A program made the position numbers and the translations under genes. From positions 2,170,001 through 2,234,000 of the forward strand of contig NZ_CP134867.1 in the NCBI RefSeq assembly GCF_031954525.1: a stretch of DNA of 64,000 nt, written 5' to 3'. This document shows, one piece after another, positions 10,869 to 18,469 of this stretch (within the stretch, counting starts at the first letter, position 1; every line of letters begins with the position of its first letter). Below the pieces are notes generated by a model. It saw only the letters and a list, made by a program, of their open reading frames with translations. It had not been told where the DNA came from and made no database searches. The stretch comes from Dyella sp. BiH032. Lineage in GTDB: Bacteria > Pseudomonadota > Gammaproteobacteria > Xanthomonadales > Rhodanobacteraceae.

Positions 10869-11678
10869 ATGGACGACCTGCACCAAGCCGCCAAGCGCTG
10901 CCTCGACGCCACCGATCCGGCAGAGAAAGTGCGCCTCACGCATGCGACCTGGGCTGCGCTGCAGGCCGGCGAACTGCATCCGAACCCTTCATCGCCACCG
11001 CCGGTGCCGATCGGCCCGCCGGGCCGCCCCGAACGTCCGCGCCTGGTGCATGCCAGCAAGGTGCCCAACCGCGGTCTAGGTACGCCGGAAGGGCGCGCGG
11101 CATTGGCTCATGCCGTCGCGCACATCGAGTTCAACGCGATCAACCTGGCGTGGGACGCCGTCTATCGCTTCCGCGGCAAGCCGGCGGCGTACTACCTGGA
11201 CTGGGCCAGCTGCGCCCATGACGAAGCCCGTCATTTCGCGATGCTTGCCGAACGCCTGGCGGAACTGGGCCACGCTTATGGTGACTTCGACGCCCACAAC
11301 GGCCTGTGGGAAATGGCGGAGAAGACCGCGCACCACGACACCGCGCGCATGGCGCTGGTGCCGCGCGTGCTGGAGGCGCGGGGGCTCGACGTGACGCCGG
11401 GCATCATCGAGCGGCTGCGCAGCGTGGGCGACGAACGCACCATCGCGATCCTGGACGTGATCCTGCGCGAGGAAGTGGCCCACGTCGCCGCGGGCACGCG
11501 CTGGTTCCGCCATTGCTGCGAGCGGGACGGGCTGGAGCCGCGCCAGGCGTTCCTCGATCTGCTGCGGGATTACATGGGGCGCACGCCGCGCGGCCCGTTC
11601 AATCGCGCTGCGCGTCTGGAAGCAGGTTTCGACGCCGAGGAAATGGACCGGCTGGCCGAGCTGGCGCTGCTCGACTGA
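10869..11678 (+). CDS. DUF455 family ferritin-like protein
   Basis: This 269-residue protein matches the DUF455 family. Its helical core contains diiron-type ligand patterns: HIEFNAINLAWD, SCAHDEARHFAMLAERL and LREEVAHVAAGTRWF. The paired ExxH-like motifs (EARHF, EVAHV) on separate helices suggest a ferritin-like diiron centre, which is known for the fold. The biochemical role is not established. The ATG at 10869 (MDDLHQAAKRCL) was preferred over 10839, because the extra ten residues add no recognisable sequence. Neither start has a clear ribosome binding site. Convergent with the DUF4349 lipoprotein gene, 4 nt apart. Confidence 0.8.
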   Translation: MDDLHQAAKRCLDATDPAEKVRLTHATWAALQAGELHPNPSSPPPVPIGPPGRPERPRLVHASKVPNRGLGTPEGRAALAHAVAHIEFNAINLAWDAVYRFRGKPAAYYLDWASCAHDEARHFAMLAERLAELGHAYGDFDAHNGLWEMAEKTAHHDTARMALVPRVLEARGLDVTPGIIERLRSVGDERTIAILDVILREEVAHVAAGTRWFRHCCERDGLEPRQAFLDLLRDYMGRTPRGPFNRAARLEAGFDAEEMDRLAELALLD

Positions 11679-11682
11679 ACGC

Positions 11683-12468
11683 TCAGCCTCGGCGCCGCGC
11701 GAAGCGGCGCCACAACCACAGCCACAGCAGCAGCAGGGGAAAACCGAGCAGCAGGAAGGGCAGGCCGTAGCTGAGCGCTTCGATCGCGCTGGCCAGTCCG
11801 TCGGCGAACTGGTCGAGCACGTTGCCGAAGGACTGGCGCAGGCGCGAGCTGCGCGTATCGGCATTGGCCGGTCGCAGTTCCAGCGTCAGCAGGTTGGTGG
11901 CGATGCGGTGCTGTTGCATGGCAGATGCCTGTTCCAACGCCTGCAGTTCCGTTTCGATCTCGGCCTGTTCCTTGCCCAGGGCGATCAGGTCGGCGACGGC
12001 CAGGTCCTTGCGCGCGGCCAGTTGGTCCAGGCGCTTCTGCTGGGCCTGCAGGCGTGCCTGCTGGCGCTGGTTGTCGGCCACCGCGGGTGCGAGGTCTTCC
12101 GCCCGGGTTTCCCGCTCGCCCACTTCGCCGCCCTTGGCGGCCAGCCCGACCAGCGGTTCCACCCCGGCCGGCACGATGCGCACGGTGATCGAACTGTTCC
12201 AGCTCGATTGCTCGATGCGCAGCACATTGCATTCGCCGAAGCGCGCCGTTTCGCAAGCCTCGCGCGTGGCCGCCAGTTGCGGGGCGATGTTCTGGGACGG
12301 CAGGCGCACGCTGAGGCGGTGTTCATAGGCCAGCTGCGCGGGAGCCTTGTTCTTCTCGCCCGCGAGACCCGCCTGCGGAGCGACTTCCTGCTTGCGCGAG
12401 CAGGCCGCGAGCAACGACAACGACAAGAGGACGGCGGCAGTCGTCCGGACCGGTACGAGGCGAGGCAC
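11683..12468 (-). CDS. DUF4349-type lipoprotein
   Basis: This 261-residue protein has a lipoprotein signal peptide with lipobox LLAAC near residues 19-23. A domain follows with HRLSVRLPSQNIAP, ITVRIVPAGVEPLVG and a central coiled coil (DNQRQQARLQAQQKRLDQL through EIETELQALEQA). There is a C-terminal hydrophobic helix with a basic end (FLLLGFPLLLLWLWLWRRFARRR). The arrangement matches DUF4349 proteins, whose function is unknown. With a lipid anchor at one end and a membrane segment at the other it could span the periplasm or double back into one membrane. Confidence 0.75.
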   Translation of the reverse strand: MPRLVPVRTTAAVLLSLSLLAACSRKQEVAPQAGLAGEKNKAPAQLAYEHRLSVRLPSQNIAPQLAATREACETARFGECNVLRIEQSSWNSSITVRIVPAGVEPLVGLAAKGGEVGERETRAEDLAPAVADNQRQQARLQAQQKRLDQLAARKDLAVADLIALGKEQAEIETELQALEQASAMQQHRIATNLLTLELRPANADTRSSRLRQSFGNVLDQFADGLASAIEALSYGLPFLLLGFPLLLLWLWLWRRFARRRG

Positions 12469-12543
12469 GGCGCGTTCCTTGCGTCAGGGAGAAAGGTGGC
12501 GCCGAGTATGCGCGACGGGTGGCGTCGCTGTCGCGCGGGCATG

Positions 12544-12567
12544 AAAAAGCCGGCGCTGGGCCGGCTT
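12544..12567 (-). terminator. Rho-independent terminator of tRNA-Pro
   Basis: On the minus strand AAGCCGGC pairs with GCCGGCTT (12560-12567 and 12547-12554) and is followed by a U-run. It lies 12 nt beyond the tRNA-Pro 3' end. Confidence 0.85.
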
Positions 12568-12579
12568 CATCATCGAATT

Positions 12580-12656
12580 TGGTCGGGGTGACATGATTCG
12601 AACATGCGACTTCTACGTCCCGAACGTAGCGCTCTACCAGGCTGAGCTACACCCCG
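12580..12656 (-). tRNA. tRNA-Pro(CGG)
   Basis: The 77-nt cloverleaf reads on the minus strand from CGGGGTG to an encoded CCA. The anticodon arm is CTACG-TTCGGGA-CGTAG, giving anticodon CGG (proline). The T arm contains GTTCGAAT. A terminator follows directly. A second proline tRNA (TGG) is in the cluster at 60.8 kb. Confidence 0.96.
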
Positions 12657-12836
12657 TGGGAGCCGCGTATCTTAATGACCCTTTCGAGACTTCGCAACAG
12701 GTCCGGAAGACTCGTCCGAGGCGATGCCGCGCCAAAAGAGCAGGGCGGGCCTTCTGCTAACCTATGCGGCTACCGCCGTGCGCCTCCGGCGCCGGCCTGA
12801 GCTACTGGCACGTTTCCCTTCGAAGCAGAGGATTTC

Positions 12837-14210
12837 ATGGCGCTTACCCCGGCCCGCACCATGCCCGGTGTACTCGAGCTGCTGCCGCTCGACCAGATCG
12901 CTTTCCAGCGCATGCTCGACACGATCCGTCGCAACTACGAGCGCTTCGGCTTCCTGCCGGTGGAGACGCCGGTGATCGAGTATTCGGACGTGCTGCTGAC
13001 CAAGACCGGCGGCGAGACCGAGCGCCAGGTGTACTTCGTGCAATCCACCGGTTCGCTCGAACAGGGCGAGAAGCCGGAACTGGCGCTGCGCTTCGACCTC
13101 ACCGTGCCGCTGGCCCGCTACGTGGCCGAGCACGAGCACGACCTGAGCTTCCCGTTCCGCCGCTACCAGATGCAGCGCGTGTATCGCGGCGAGCGCGCGC
13201 AGCGCGGCCGCTTCCGCGAGTTCTACCAGTGCGACATCGACGTGATCGGCAAGGACGGCCTGTCGGTGCGCTACGACGCCGAGCTGCCGGCGGTGATCTA
13301 CAGCGTGTTCCGCGAGCTGAACATCGGCGCGTTCACCATCCAGCTCAACAACCGCAAACTGATGCGCGGCTTCTTCGAGAGCCTGGGCGTCGCCGACCCG
13401 GAACAGCAGACCCTGGTGCTGCGCGAAGTGGACAAGCTGGACAAGCGCGGCGCCGACTACGTGCGCGAGACGCTCACCGGCGAAGCCTTCGGCTTGAGCG
13501 TCGACGTCGCGGACAAGATCCTCGCCTTCGTGCAGGTGCGTTCCAGCTCGCTCGACGACGCGTTCGCCAAGCTCGATGCGCTGGGCCCCGGCCCCGAATC
13601 GATGGAGCAGGGCCGCGCCGAACTGAAGGAAGTGCTCGGCCTGATCCGCGACTTCGGCGTGCCAGAATCACATTTCGCGTTGAATCTCTCGATTGCGCGT
13701 GGCCTGGACTACTACACCGGCACCGTCTACGAGACCACGCTCAACGATTACCCGCAGATCGGCTCGATCTGCTCGGGCGGCCGTTACGAGAACCTCGCCG
13801 GCCAGTACACCAAGTCGCGCCTGCCGGGCGTGGGCATCTCGATCGGCCTGACGCGCCTGTACTGGCAGCTGCGCGACGCCGGCCTGATCAACACCGCGCG
13901 CAGCACGGTGGACGTACTCGTCACGCAGATGGACGAGGCGCAGTTGCCGGCCTACCTGGCCGTGGCCAACGAGCTGCGCGGCGCCGGCATCGCCACGGAA
14001 GTGGTGCTGGAAGGCGGCAAGCTGGGCAAGCAGTTCAAGTACGCCGACCGTGCCGGCATCCGCTTCGTGCTGGTGCTGGGCGAGGACGAGCTGGCCAAGG
14101 GCGTGGTTACGGTCAAGGACCTGCGGCGCGAGGACCAGTTCGAAGTCGCGCGCGCCGATCTCATCAAGACCCTGCGGGTCGAACTGGCGCAGGCCGAGAT
14201 CGGCCGGTGA
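12837..14210 (+). CDS. hisS: Histidyl-tRNA synthetase
   Basis: HisS charges tRNA-His as a class II synthetase. The 457-residue protein contains motif 1 region [15 protein letters not shown], motif 2 [30 protein letters not shown], the histidine-specific [18 protein letters not shown] segment (here [15 protein letters not shown]), motif 3 [11 protein letters not shown] and a C-terminal anticodon-binding domain ([10 protein letters not shown] onwards). The ATG at 12837 gives a complete N-terminus ([12 protein letters not shown]). The last base of its final codons overlaps a small lipoprotein gene (GTGA, 14207-14210), indicating translational coupling. Confidence 0.96.
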   Translation: MALTPARTMPGVLELLPLDQIAFQRMLDTIRRNYERFGFLPVETPVIEYSDVLLTKTGGETERQVYFVQSTGSLEQGEKPELALRFDLTVPLARYVAEHEHDLSFPFRRYQMQRVYRGERAQRGRFREFYQCDIDVIGKDGLSVRYDAELPAVIYSVFRELNIGAFTIQLNNRKLMRGFFESLGVADPEQQTLVLREVDKLDKRGADYVRETLTGEAFGLSVDVADKILAFVQVRSSSLDDAFAKLDALGPGPESMEQGRAELKEVLGLIRDFGVPESHFALNLSIARGLDYYTGTVYETTLNDYPQIGSICSGGRYENLAGQYTKSRLPGVGISIGLTRLYWQLRDAGLINTARSTVDVLVTQMDEAQLPAYLAVANELRGAGIATEVVLEGGKLGKQFKYADRAGIRFVLVLGEDELAKGVVTVKDLRREDQFEVARADLIKTLRVELAQAEIGR

Positions 14211-14503
14211 AGCCGCGCTGGCCGTGGTGGCTCGCGCCCGTGCTCGTCGTGGCCGGCTGCTCGGGCGACCGCTGGGAAACCCGCGCGCCCGCGCCGGGGC
14301 ACTACGAAATCATTCATACCGGCGGCGCCGGCCCGGAGGCTTTGCTGTCGCAGTTCCAGCGGCGCGCGCAGAAGCTCTGCCCGGGCGGGCACGAGCCAGT
14401 CGCGCCGCAGATCGCCGGCCGCGGCTGGCACGGCAATGCGGTGTCCGGCGAAGGCCCCACGCTGATCGTGCGCGCCGACGTGCAGTGCATCTCTCATTCC
14501 TAA
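14207..14503 (+). CDS. Small lipoprotein of unknown function, overlapping hisS
   Basis: The 98-residue product starts at GTG within the hisS stop (GTGA overlap). The N-terminus [20 protein letters not shown] is a short lipoprotein signal with lipobox VVAGC. The rest ([43 protein letters not shown]) contains two further Cys that could form a disulfide in the periplasm. It resembles small exported proteins of the envelope, but no family is recognised. The overlap suggests co-translation with hisS, though no functional link is implied. Confidence 0.75.
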   Translation: MKPRWPWWLAPVLVVAGCSGDRWETRAPAPGHYEIIHTGGAGPEALLSQFQRRAQKLCPGGHEPVAPQIAGRGWHGNAVSGEGPTLIVRADVQCISHS

Positions 14504-14536
14504 GACATTGACCGGCGCCGAAGGCGCGGAGCGTTT

Positions 14537-16432
14537 ATGACGGCCAAGACGATATTGCTGGACGGCAACAGCCTGACGCGCGAACAACTGGTAGCAGCTG
14601 CCCGCCAGGGCGTGCCGGTGGCATTGGACGAGGCCCAGCTGGCGCGCGTGCAGCGCGCCGCGGATTTCCTCGCCGACAAGGTGAGCTGCGGCGAGCCGAC
14701 CTACGGCGTCACCACCGGCTTCGGCAGCAATGCCGACAAGCTGCTGGGCGCGCATCGCCTGCGCGACGAATTGCCGGGCGGCCATCCGGACAAGCCGGAA
14801 GGCACGCTGATGGAGGAGCTGCAGCACAACCTCATCACCACGCACGCCGTGTGCGTGGGCAAGCCGTTCGCCGAGGAAGTGGTGCGCGCGATGCTGGTGA
14901 TCCGCATCAATACGCTGATGCGCGGGCATTCCGGCATCCGCGTCGAGACGCTGCGCGCGCTCGCCGCGCTGCTCAACAGCGGCGTGGTGCCGGTGGTGCC
15001 GGAGAAGGGTTCCGTGGGCGCGAGCGGCGATCTCGCGCCGCTGTCGCACCTGGCCATCGTGCTGCTGGGTGGTGGCGAAGCCTTCTACCAGGGGGAGCGA
15101 CTGCCCGGCGCCGAAGCGCTGGAGCGCGCCGGTCTCGCGCCGATCCGCCTGTCCTTCAAGGAAGGCCTGGCGCTCAACAACGGCACCGCACAAATGCTCG
15201 CCACCGGGGCGCTGGCGTTGGACACGCTGGAATATCTGCTGGACCTGGCCGACCTCGCCGCCGCAATGACGCTGGACGCGTTCGCCGGCCGCAGCGGCGC
15301 GTTGCGGCCGGAAGTGCATGCGCTGCGCCCGCACCCGGGGCAGGTCGACGTGGCCGCGCGCGTGCGCGGCCTGCTGGACGGCAGCACGCTGCTGGACATT
15401 CCGTATCACCTGGTACCGCGTTTCCGTTCCTGGACGTCCGACGCGTGGGCGGAGCCGGAAGACCAGGCGCTGAGCTTCGACATCGGCTGGGAGTGGGTGC
15501 CGGCCAACCAGCGCCACGGCCGCGAAGCGTTCTACAGCCGCTTCCTGCCGTTCAAGGGCGGCAAGAAGCACCAGCCGCAGGACGCCTATTGCCTGCGCTG
15601 CATGCCGCAGGTGCATGGCGCGGTACGCGACGCCTGGGCGCAGGCCTGCCGCGTGATCGACATCGAACTCAATGCCGTCACCGACAATCCGCTGATCTTC
15701 CCGGATGCGGAGGGCGCGCAGTACATCGAAGAGCAGGTGATTTCCGCCGGCCACTTCCACGGCATGCCGCTGGCGCTGGCGATGAGCTACGTGAAGGCCG
15801 CTATTCCCGTGCTGGCCTCGATCTCCGAACGCCGCCTCAACAAGCTGGTTGACCCGGCCACCAACGACGGCCTGCCGGCCTTCCTCACCGGCAACGAGGA
15901 CGGCACCGATTCCGGCTTCATGATCGTGCAGTACACCGCCGCCGCACTGGTCAATGACCTGGCCACGCGTGCGCATCCGGCCAGCGTGTACTCCGTGCCG
16001 ACCAGCGCGAACGCGGAAGACCACGTCTCGATGGGCGCCAACGAGGCGCGCCACGTACTGGAGATGACGGAAGACCTCAGCCACGTCATCGCGCTGGAGC
16101 TGTACACCGCCGCACAGGCACTCGATTTCCGCCAGGCCATGCTCAATGCCGCACGCCGCGTGGCCGCGCGCGGCGATTGGCAGACGCTGGCCGGCAAGGT
16201 AGCCAATGCCCCGCGCGAGGGCAGCGCGCACGATGCGCAGTTCGCCGCGGAGGTCCGCGATCTGACGGCCGCACTGGCCGGCGTGGGTGATTTCCACGCG
16301 GGCGTGGCGGTGCGGCGCGCGCACGAGACGCTGCGGCGGCATGTGTCGTTCATGTCGAGGGACCGGGCGATGGATGGGGATGTGCGCACGGTGTGCGAAT
16401 TGGTGCGGCAGCGGGTTTTTGAGGTGGGGTAA
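14537..16432 (+). CDS. HAL/PAL/TAL family aromatic amino acid ammonia-lyase, enlarged
   Basis: The Ala-Ser-Gly triad that forms the MIO cofactor is in GSVGASGDLAPLSH (residues 162-164), so this is a member of the histidine/phenylalanine/tyrosine ammonia-lyase family. It deaminates an aromatic amino acid to an aryl acrylate. At 631 residues it is about 120 longer than HutH. One insertion follows TGFG (about 70-93), and a larger one of about 60 residues (288-346) precedes DAYCLRCMPQVHG. The selectivity positions read Thr102-His103 (LITTHA), closest to the Ser-His of histidine lyases. The normally conserved Asn of GGNFHG is His406 (SAGHFHGMP). No other hut gene is nearby. Histidine or a related amino acid is a plausible substrate but unproven. 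Confidence 0.8.
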   Translation: MTAKTILLDGNSLTREQLVAAARQGVPVALDEAQLARVQRAADFLADKVSCGEPTYGVTTGFGSNADKLLGAHRLRDELPGGHPDKPEGTLMEELQHNLITTHAVCVGKPFAEEVVRAMLVIRINTLMRGHSGIRVETLRALAALLNSGVVPVVPEKGSVGASGDLAPLSHLAIVLLGGGEAFYQGERLPGAEALERAGLAPIRLSFKEGLALNNGTAQMLATGALALDTLEYLLDLADLAAAMTLDAFAGRSGALRPEVHALRPHPGQVDVAARVRGLLDGSTLLDIPYHLVPRFRSWTSDAWAEPEDQALSFDIGWEWVPANQRHGREAFYSRFLPFKGGKKHQPQDAYCLRCMPQVHGAVRDAWAQACRVIDIELNAVTDNPLIFPDAEGAQYIEEQVISAGHFHGMPLALAMSYVKAAIPVLASISERRLNKLVDPATNDGLPAFLTGNEDGTDSGFMIVQYTAAALVNDLATRAHPASVYSVPTSANAEDHVSMGANEARHVLEMTEDLSHVIALELYTAAQALDFRQAMLNAARRVAARGDWQTLAGKVANAPREGSAHDAQFAAEVRDLTAALAGVGDFHAGVAVRRAHETLRRHVSFMSRDRAMDGDVRTVCELVRQRVFEVG

Positions 16433-16611
16433 GGGGGCTTTCCCTTTTGGCCTCGGTTTTCGAGTGGTGGTTGTTTACATGTTGCAGGTTTGGGTTGGTT
16501 TGCGAACGACGGGTGTTTGTTTCTGGCGTCGCCTGCTCACTTTCGTCATTCCGACGTAGGCCGGAAGCCGGTGCTGTCACGGCTCGGTTGTCGCCTCATG
16601 GCCAGTCGTGT

Positions 16612-16691
16612 CTCGCCCCTCGCGGGGCGAGGGTTTCGCTCTCCTGCCGGAGAGCGAGTTACTTCTTCTTGCTTGCCCAAGAAGAAGTAAC
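16612..16691. repeat. Three consecutive perfect hairpins
   Basis: Three perfect inverted repeats sit end to end: CTCGCCCC/GGGGCGAG (16612-16631, 4-nt loop), CGCTCTCC/GGAGAGCG (16637-16656, 4-nt loop) and a 14-bp stem GTTACTTCTTCTTG/CAAGAAGAAGTAAC (16658-16691, 6-nt loop). The third shares the GTTACTT-type end with the inverted repeat at 17373-17428. Confidence 0.85.
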
Positions 16692-16763
16692 CAAGAAGAA
16701 GGGCCCCCTGCGCGGCGCCCTCCGCAGCCTACGCTGCTGCGGGTGCGTTGAGGGCTGGCCGGG

Positions 16764-16833
16764 CTTTTCGACAGGGCATCCCTGCCCTGATCGAAAAGGC
16801 GGGGACGTCCTGTCCCCGCCCCGCTTCGCGGGC
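16764..16833. repeat. Second hairpin block
   Basis: CTTTTCGACAGGGCA pairs with TGCCCTGATCGAAAAG with one bulged base (16764-16798). This is followed by GCGGGGAC/GTCCCCGC (16799-16819) and CCCGC/GCGGG around TTC. The paired arms are intact although the block is not coding. Confidence 0.75.
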
Positions 16834-16945
16834 CTGATCGTCCAGCCCTCACCGCCGCGAAGGGAACCCGGGAGATCAAGAGCAACTCGGAGCGTCGCTT
16901 CGCTCGCTCTTGTTTGGGTTGTTCTCGCCTCGGTACCGCACTTCT

Positions 16946-16981
16946 CCTTCTCCCCTCCGGGGAGAAGGCTGGGATGAGGGG
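16946..16981. repeat. REP-like palindrome, copy 2
   Basis: CCTTCTCCCC and GGGGAGAAGG (16946-16955 and 16959-16968) form a perfect stem with a TCC loop. The tail CTGGGATGAGGGG follows. The compensatory T/A change relative to copy 1 keeps the stem paired, a sign of selection for the hairpin. Confidence 0.75.
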
Positions 16982-17147
16982 TGGGTGCTCGCGGGAACGC
17001 GGCTAGAGCGGACATGGCTTTAAAAGTCGAAGCAAAAATATGTACGCGCGGCTTGCTGCGAGAGGAAGTGCGAAGGAGTGCAGAAGCTGGGTGCTCTATG
17101 CAGCGAACAATAGGTATGAGGAACGACCAAATCCCCGCTCCGTAGGT

Positions 17148-17182
17148 CCCCTCACCCCGCCCTCTCCCCGGCGGGGAGAGGG
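17148..17182. repeat. REP-like palindrome, copy 3 (inverted)
   Basis: The tail CCCCTCACCCCG precedes the stem CCCTCTCCCC/GGGGAGAGGG (17160-17169 and 17173-17182, GGC loop), so this unit is inverted relative to copies 1 and 2. Homology with copy 2 extends into the flank: AAGTGCGGT here, ACCGCACTT there. Copies 2 and 3 therefore bracket about 165 bp as an inverted pair. Confidence 0.75.
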
Positions 17183-17372
17183 AGAAGTGCGGTGCTATCG
17201 CAGAAACACGAAAGCCGACACACCGCTCCCCGTCCTCTTCGCTTCGGCGCCTCGACGTCCCCTCCACGTACCTCAGTGCCCCTTCGAGTCGAGCGGACCA
17301 ACAAAGTAAGAAAACACACCGTGCTCTCCTAACCCCCGCCGCGAGCCTTTGACCTGAGGCCATTTCTCTTTG

Positions 17373-17428
17373 GTTACTTTCTCTCGAGGCCCCCCTTGAG
17401 GGGGTTGGGCCAGCAAAGAGAAAGTAAC
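17373..17428. repeat. Inverted repeat with GTTACTTTCTCT arms
   Basis: GTTACTTTCTCT (17373-17384) and AGAGAAAGTAAC (17417-17428) are perfect 12-bp arms. A nested CCCCC/GGGGG hairpin lies between them. The outer arms are related to those at 16658-16691. Confidence 0.8.
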
Positions 17429-17440
17429 TCGGGCGCCGGC

Positions 17441-17675
17441 AGGCGTCCGACATGCCCGCTGCATAAGCGGCCAGGTCGCGGAAAAGTGACTTAGTGCGAA
17501 CCACCAAGACCCAACCTCACAAACAGGCAGACGCCCGACATGCCCGCTGCATAAGCGGCCAGGTCCCCGAACCGTGGCTTAGTGCAAACCACCAACCTCA
17601 ACATCCCGACAGGCATTCGAAATGCCCGCTACATAAGCGGTCAAGTAGCGAAAACATCCTTACTGAATCCACCAA
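17441..17675. repeat. Three tandem copies of an about 85-bp repeat
   Basis: Units begin at about 17441, 17525 and 17611. Each contains a core ATGCCCGCTGCATAAGCGG (third copy ATGCCCGCTACATAAGCGG) with a small CCGCT/AGCGG hairpin, a middle CTTAGTGC-like segment and an end CCACCAA. Copies 1 and 2 are closest and copy 3 is most diverged. No coding frame is preserved across units, since periods of 84 and 86 are not both multiples of three. Confidence 0.8.
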
Positions 17676-17701
17676 ACCAAGCAAAAACCACCACCCACAC
17701 G

Positions 17702-18322
17702 CTAACGACAAACCCCACGCCGCACATGCCCCCCAGCCCACCCCAACCACCACAAAATCCCCCCAATCGCCAACTTCTGCATCAACCCATGCGGCAACCC
17801 CGGCAAAACCACCTGCAGCCAAAGCACCGCCGTGGCAAACCAAGCCACCACCCAACCCAGCGAGCTGCCGGCCCCCAGTCGCGGATCGCGCCGCCAGCGC
17901 CCACTCAGCAACAACATGCCGAAGCTCAGCCATAGAAACGTTGCCTGGGCCGCCAGTCCATGGACGAGGCGGGCCAGGTTTTCGTAAGTCGTGCCGGCGA
18001 ACAGTTCGGTGACGGCGACGACCGGCAGGGCGAGGCCGGCGCCGGCGATCAGGGCGGAGGCCAGTCGGCTGCGCAGGGGTGGGTCGGTCGCGCGGTAGCT
18101 GCCCAGGGCGAAGCCGAGGAGGGCGGTGGCGATGGCGTAATAGGCCAGGCGGACATAGCCGCCGCCAGGGCCCGTGAGATAGAGGCTGAGCGGCATGGCG
18201 ACCGGGTCGAGGTCGTGGCGCCAGAACTGCGCGGCGCCGCAGATCGCCGCGAACGACAGCACCGCGGCGGTCAATAGATAGGTTGACGGTACGACGGGCC
18301 AGGTATCGCACGCGGAGCTCAT
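17702..18322 (-). CDS. DUF998 family integral membrane protein
   Basis: This 206-residue protein has six hydrophobic segments: TYLLTAAVLSFAAICGAAQF, YVRLAYYAIATALLGFALG, LASALIAGAGLALPVVAVTELF, HGLAAQATFLWLSFGMLLLS, LGWVVAWFATAVLWLQVVL and LAIGGILWWLGWAGG. The pattern, with HDLDPVAMPLSLYLTGPGG after the first segment and the HGLAAQATF segment, matches DUF998 proteins, whose function is unknown. It is divergent from the his operon, with about 150 nt between the two starts. Confidence 0.75.
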   Translation of the reverse strand: MSSACDTWPVVPSTYLLTAAVLSFAAICGAAQFWRHDLDPVAMPLSLYLTGPGGGYVRLAYYAIATALLGFALGSYRATDPPLRSRLASALIAGAGLALPVVAVTELFAGTTYENLARLVHGLAAQATFLWLSFGMLLLSGRWRRDPRLGAGSSLGWVVAWFATAVLWLQVVLPGLPHGLMQKLAIGGILWWLGWAGGHVRRGVCR

Positions 18323-18409
18323 GAGGGCTGGATCTCGGGAAGATCGCAGGATTGTACGTAGCTCCCGGGCCGGGCCGAGGCGCCATGGCGGGCCTGGATT
18401 GGCGCAGGG

Positions 18410-18466
18410 TTGCCGACGGACCGGGCGAAGGGTATAGTCCGCTCCACTGTATTAACGCGTTAGTAC
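18410..18466 (+). promoter_or_regulatory. his operon promoter and TrpR-type operator
   Basis: A promoter is visible as TTGCCG (18410-18415), 17-bp spacer, TATAGT (18433-18438), placing the start near 18446. Just downstream, GTATTAACGCGTTAGTAC (18449-18466) is an 18-bp palindrome with one mismatched pair. Its six-base arms match those of the E. coli trp operator, GTACTA and TAGTAC, in 11 of 12 positions at the same spacing, while the central six bases differ. It ends 3 nt before the ATG of the TrpR-related gene and occupies the place where a Shine-Dalgarno sequence would be. Autoregulation by the encoded TrpR-family protein is the natural inference. Confidence 0.75.
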
Positions 18467-18469
18467 ATT

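Larger units (their letters stand above)
16433..17701. other. Gene-free, repeat-rich intergenic region
   Basis: About 1.27 kb between the ammonia-lyase gene and the DUF998 gene holds no convincing coding frame; open frames are short, in changing phases and without ribosome binding sites. It consists largely of perfect or near-perfect hairpins, two REP-like units in inverted orientation, a long inverted repeat built on GTTACTT and three tandem about 85-bp units, listed separately. The last 150 bp are notably rich in A and C. Confidence 0.8.

Noticed and set aside
16433..17701. CRISPR array in the repeat-rich region
   Set aside because: The tandem units are about 85 bp with only three diverged copies, no uniform short repeats with unique spacers, and no cas genes nearby.
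18323..18409. Histidine leader peptide attenuator before the his operon
   Set aside because: No short frame with consecutive His codons and no terminator/antiterminator hairpins are present; the leader is only about 24 nt.
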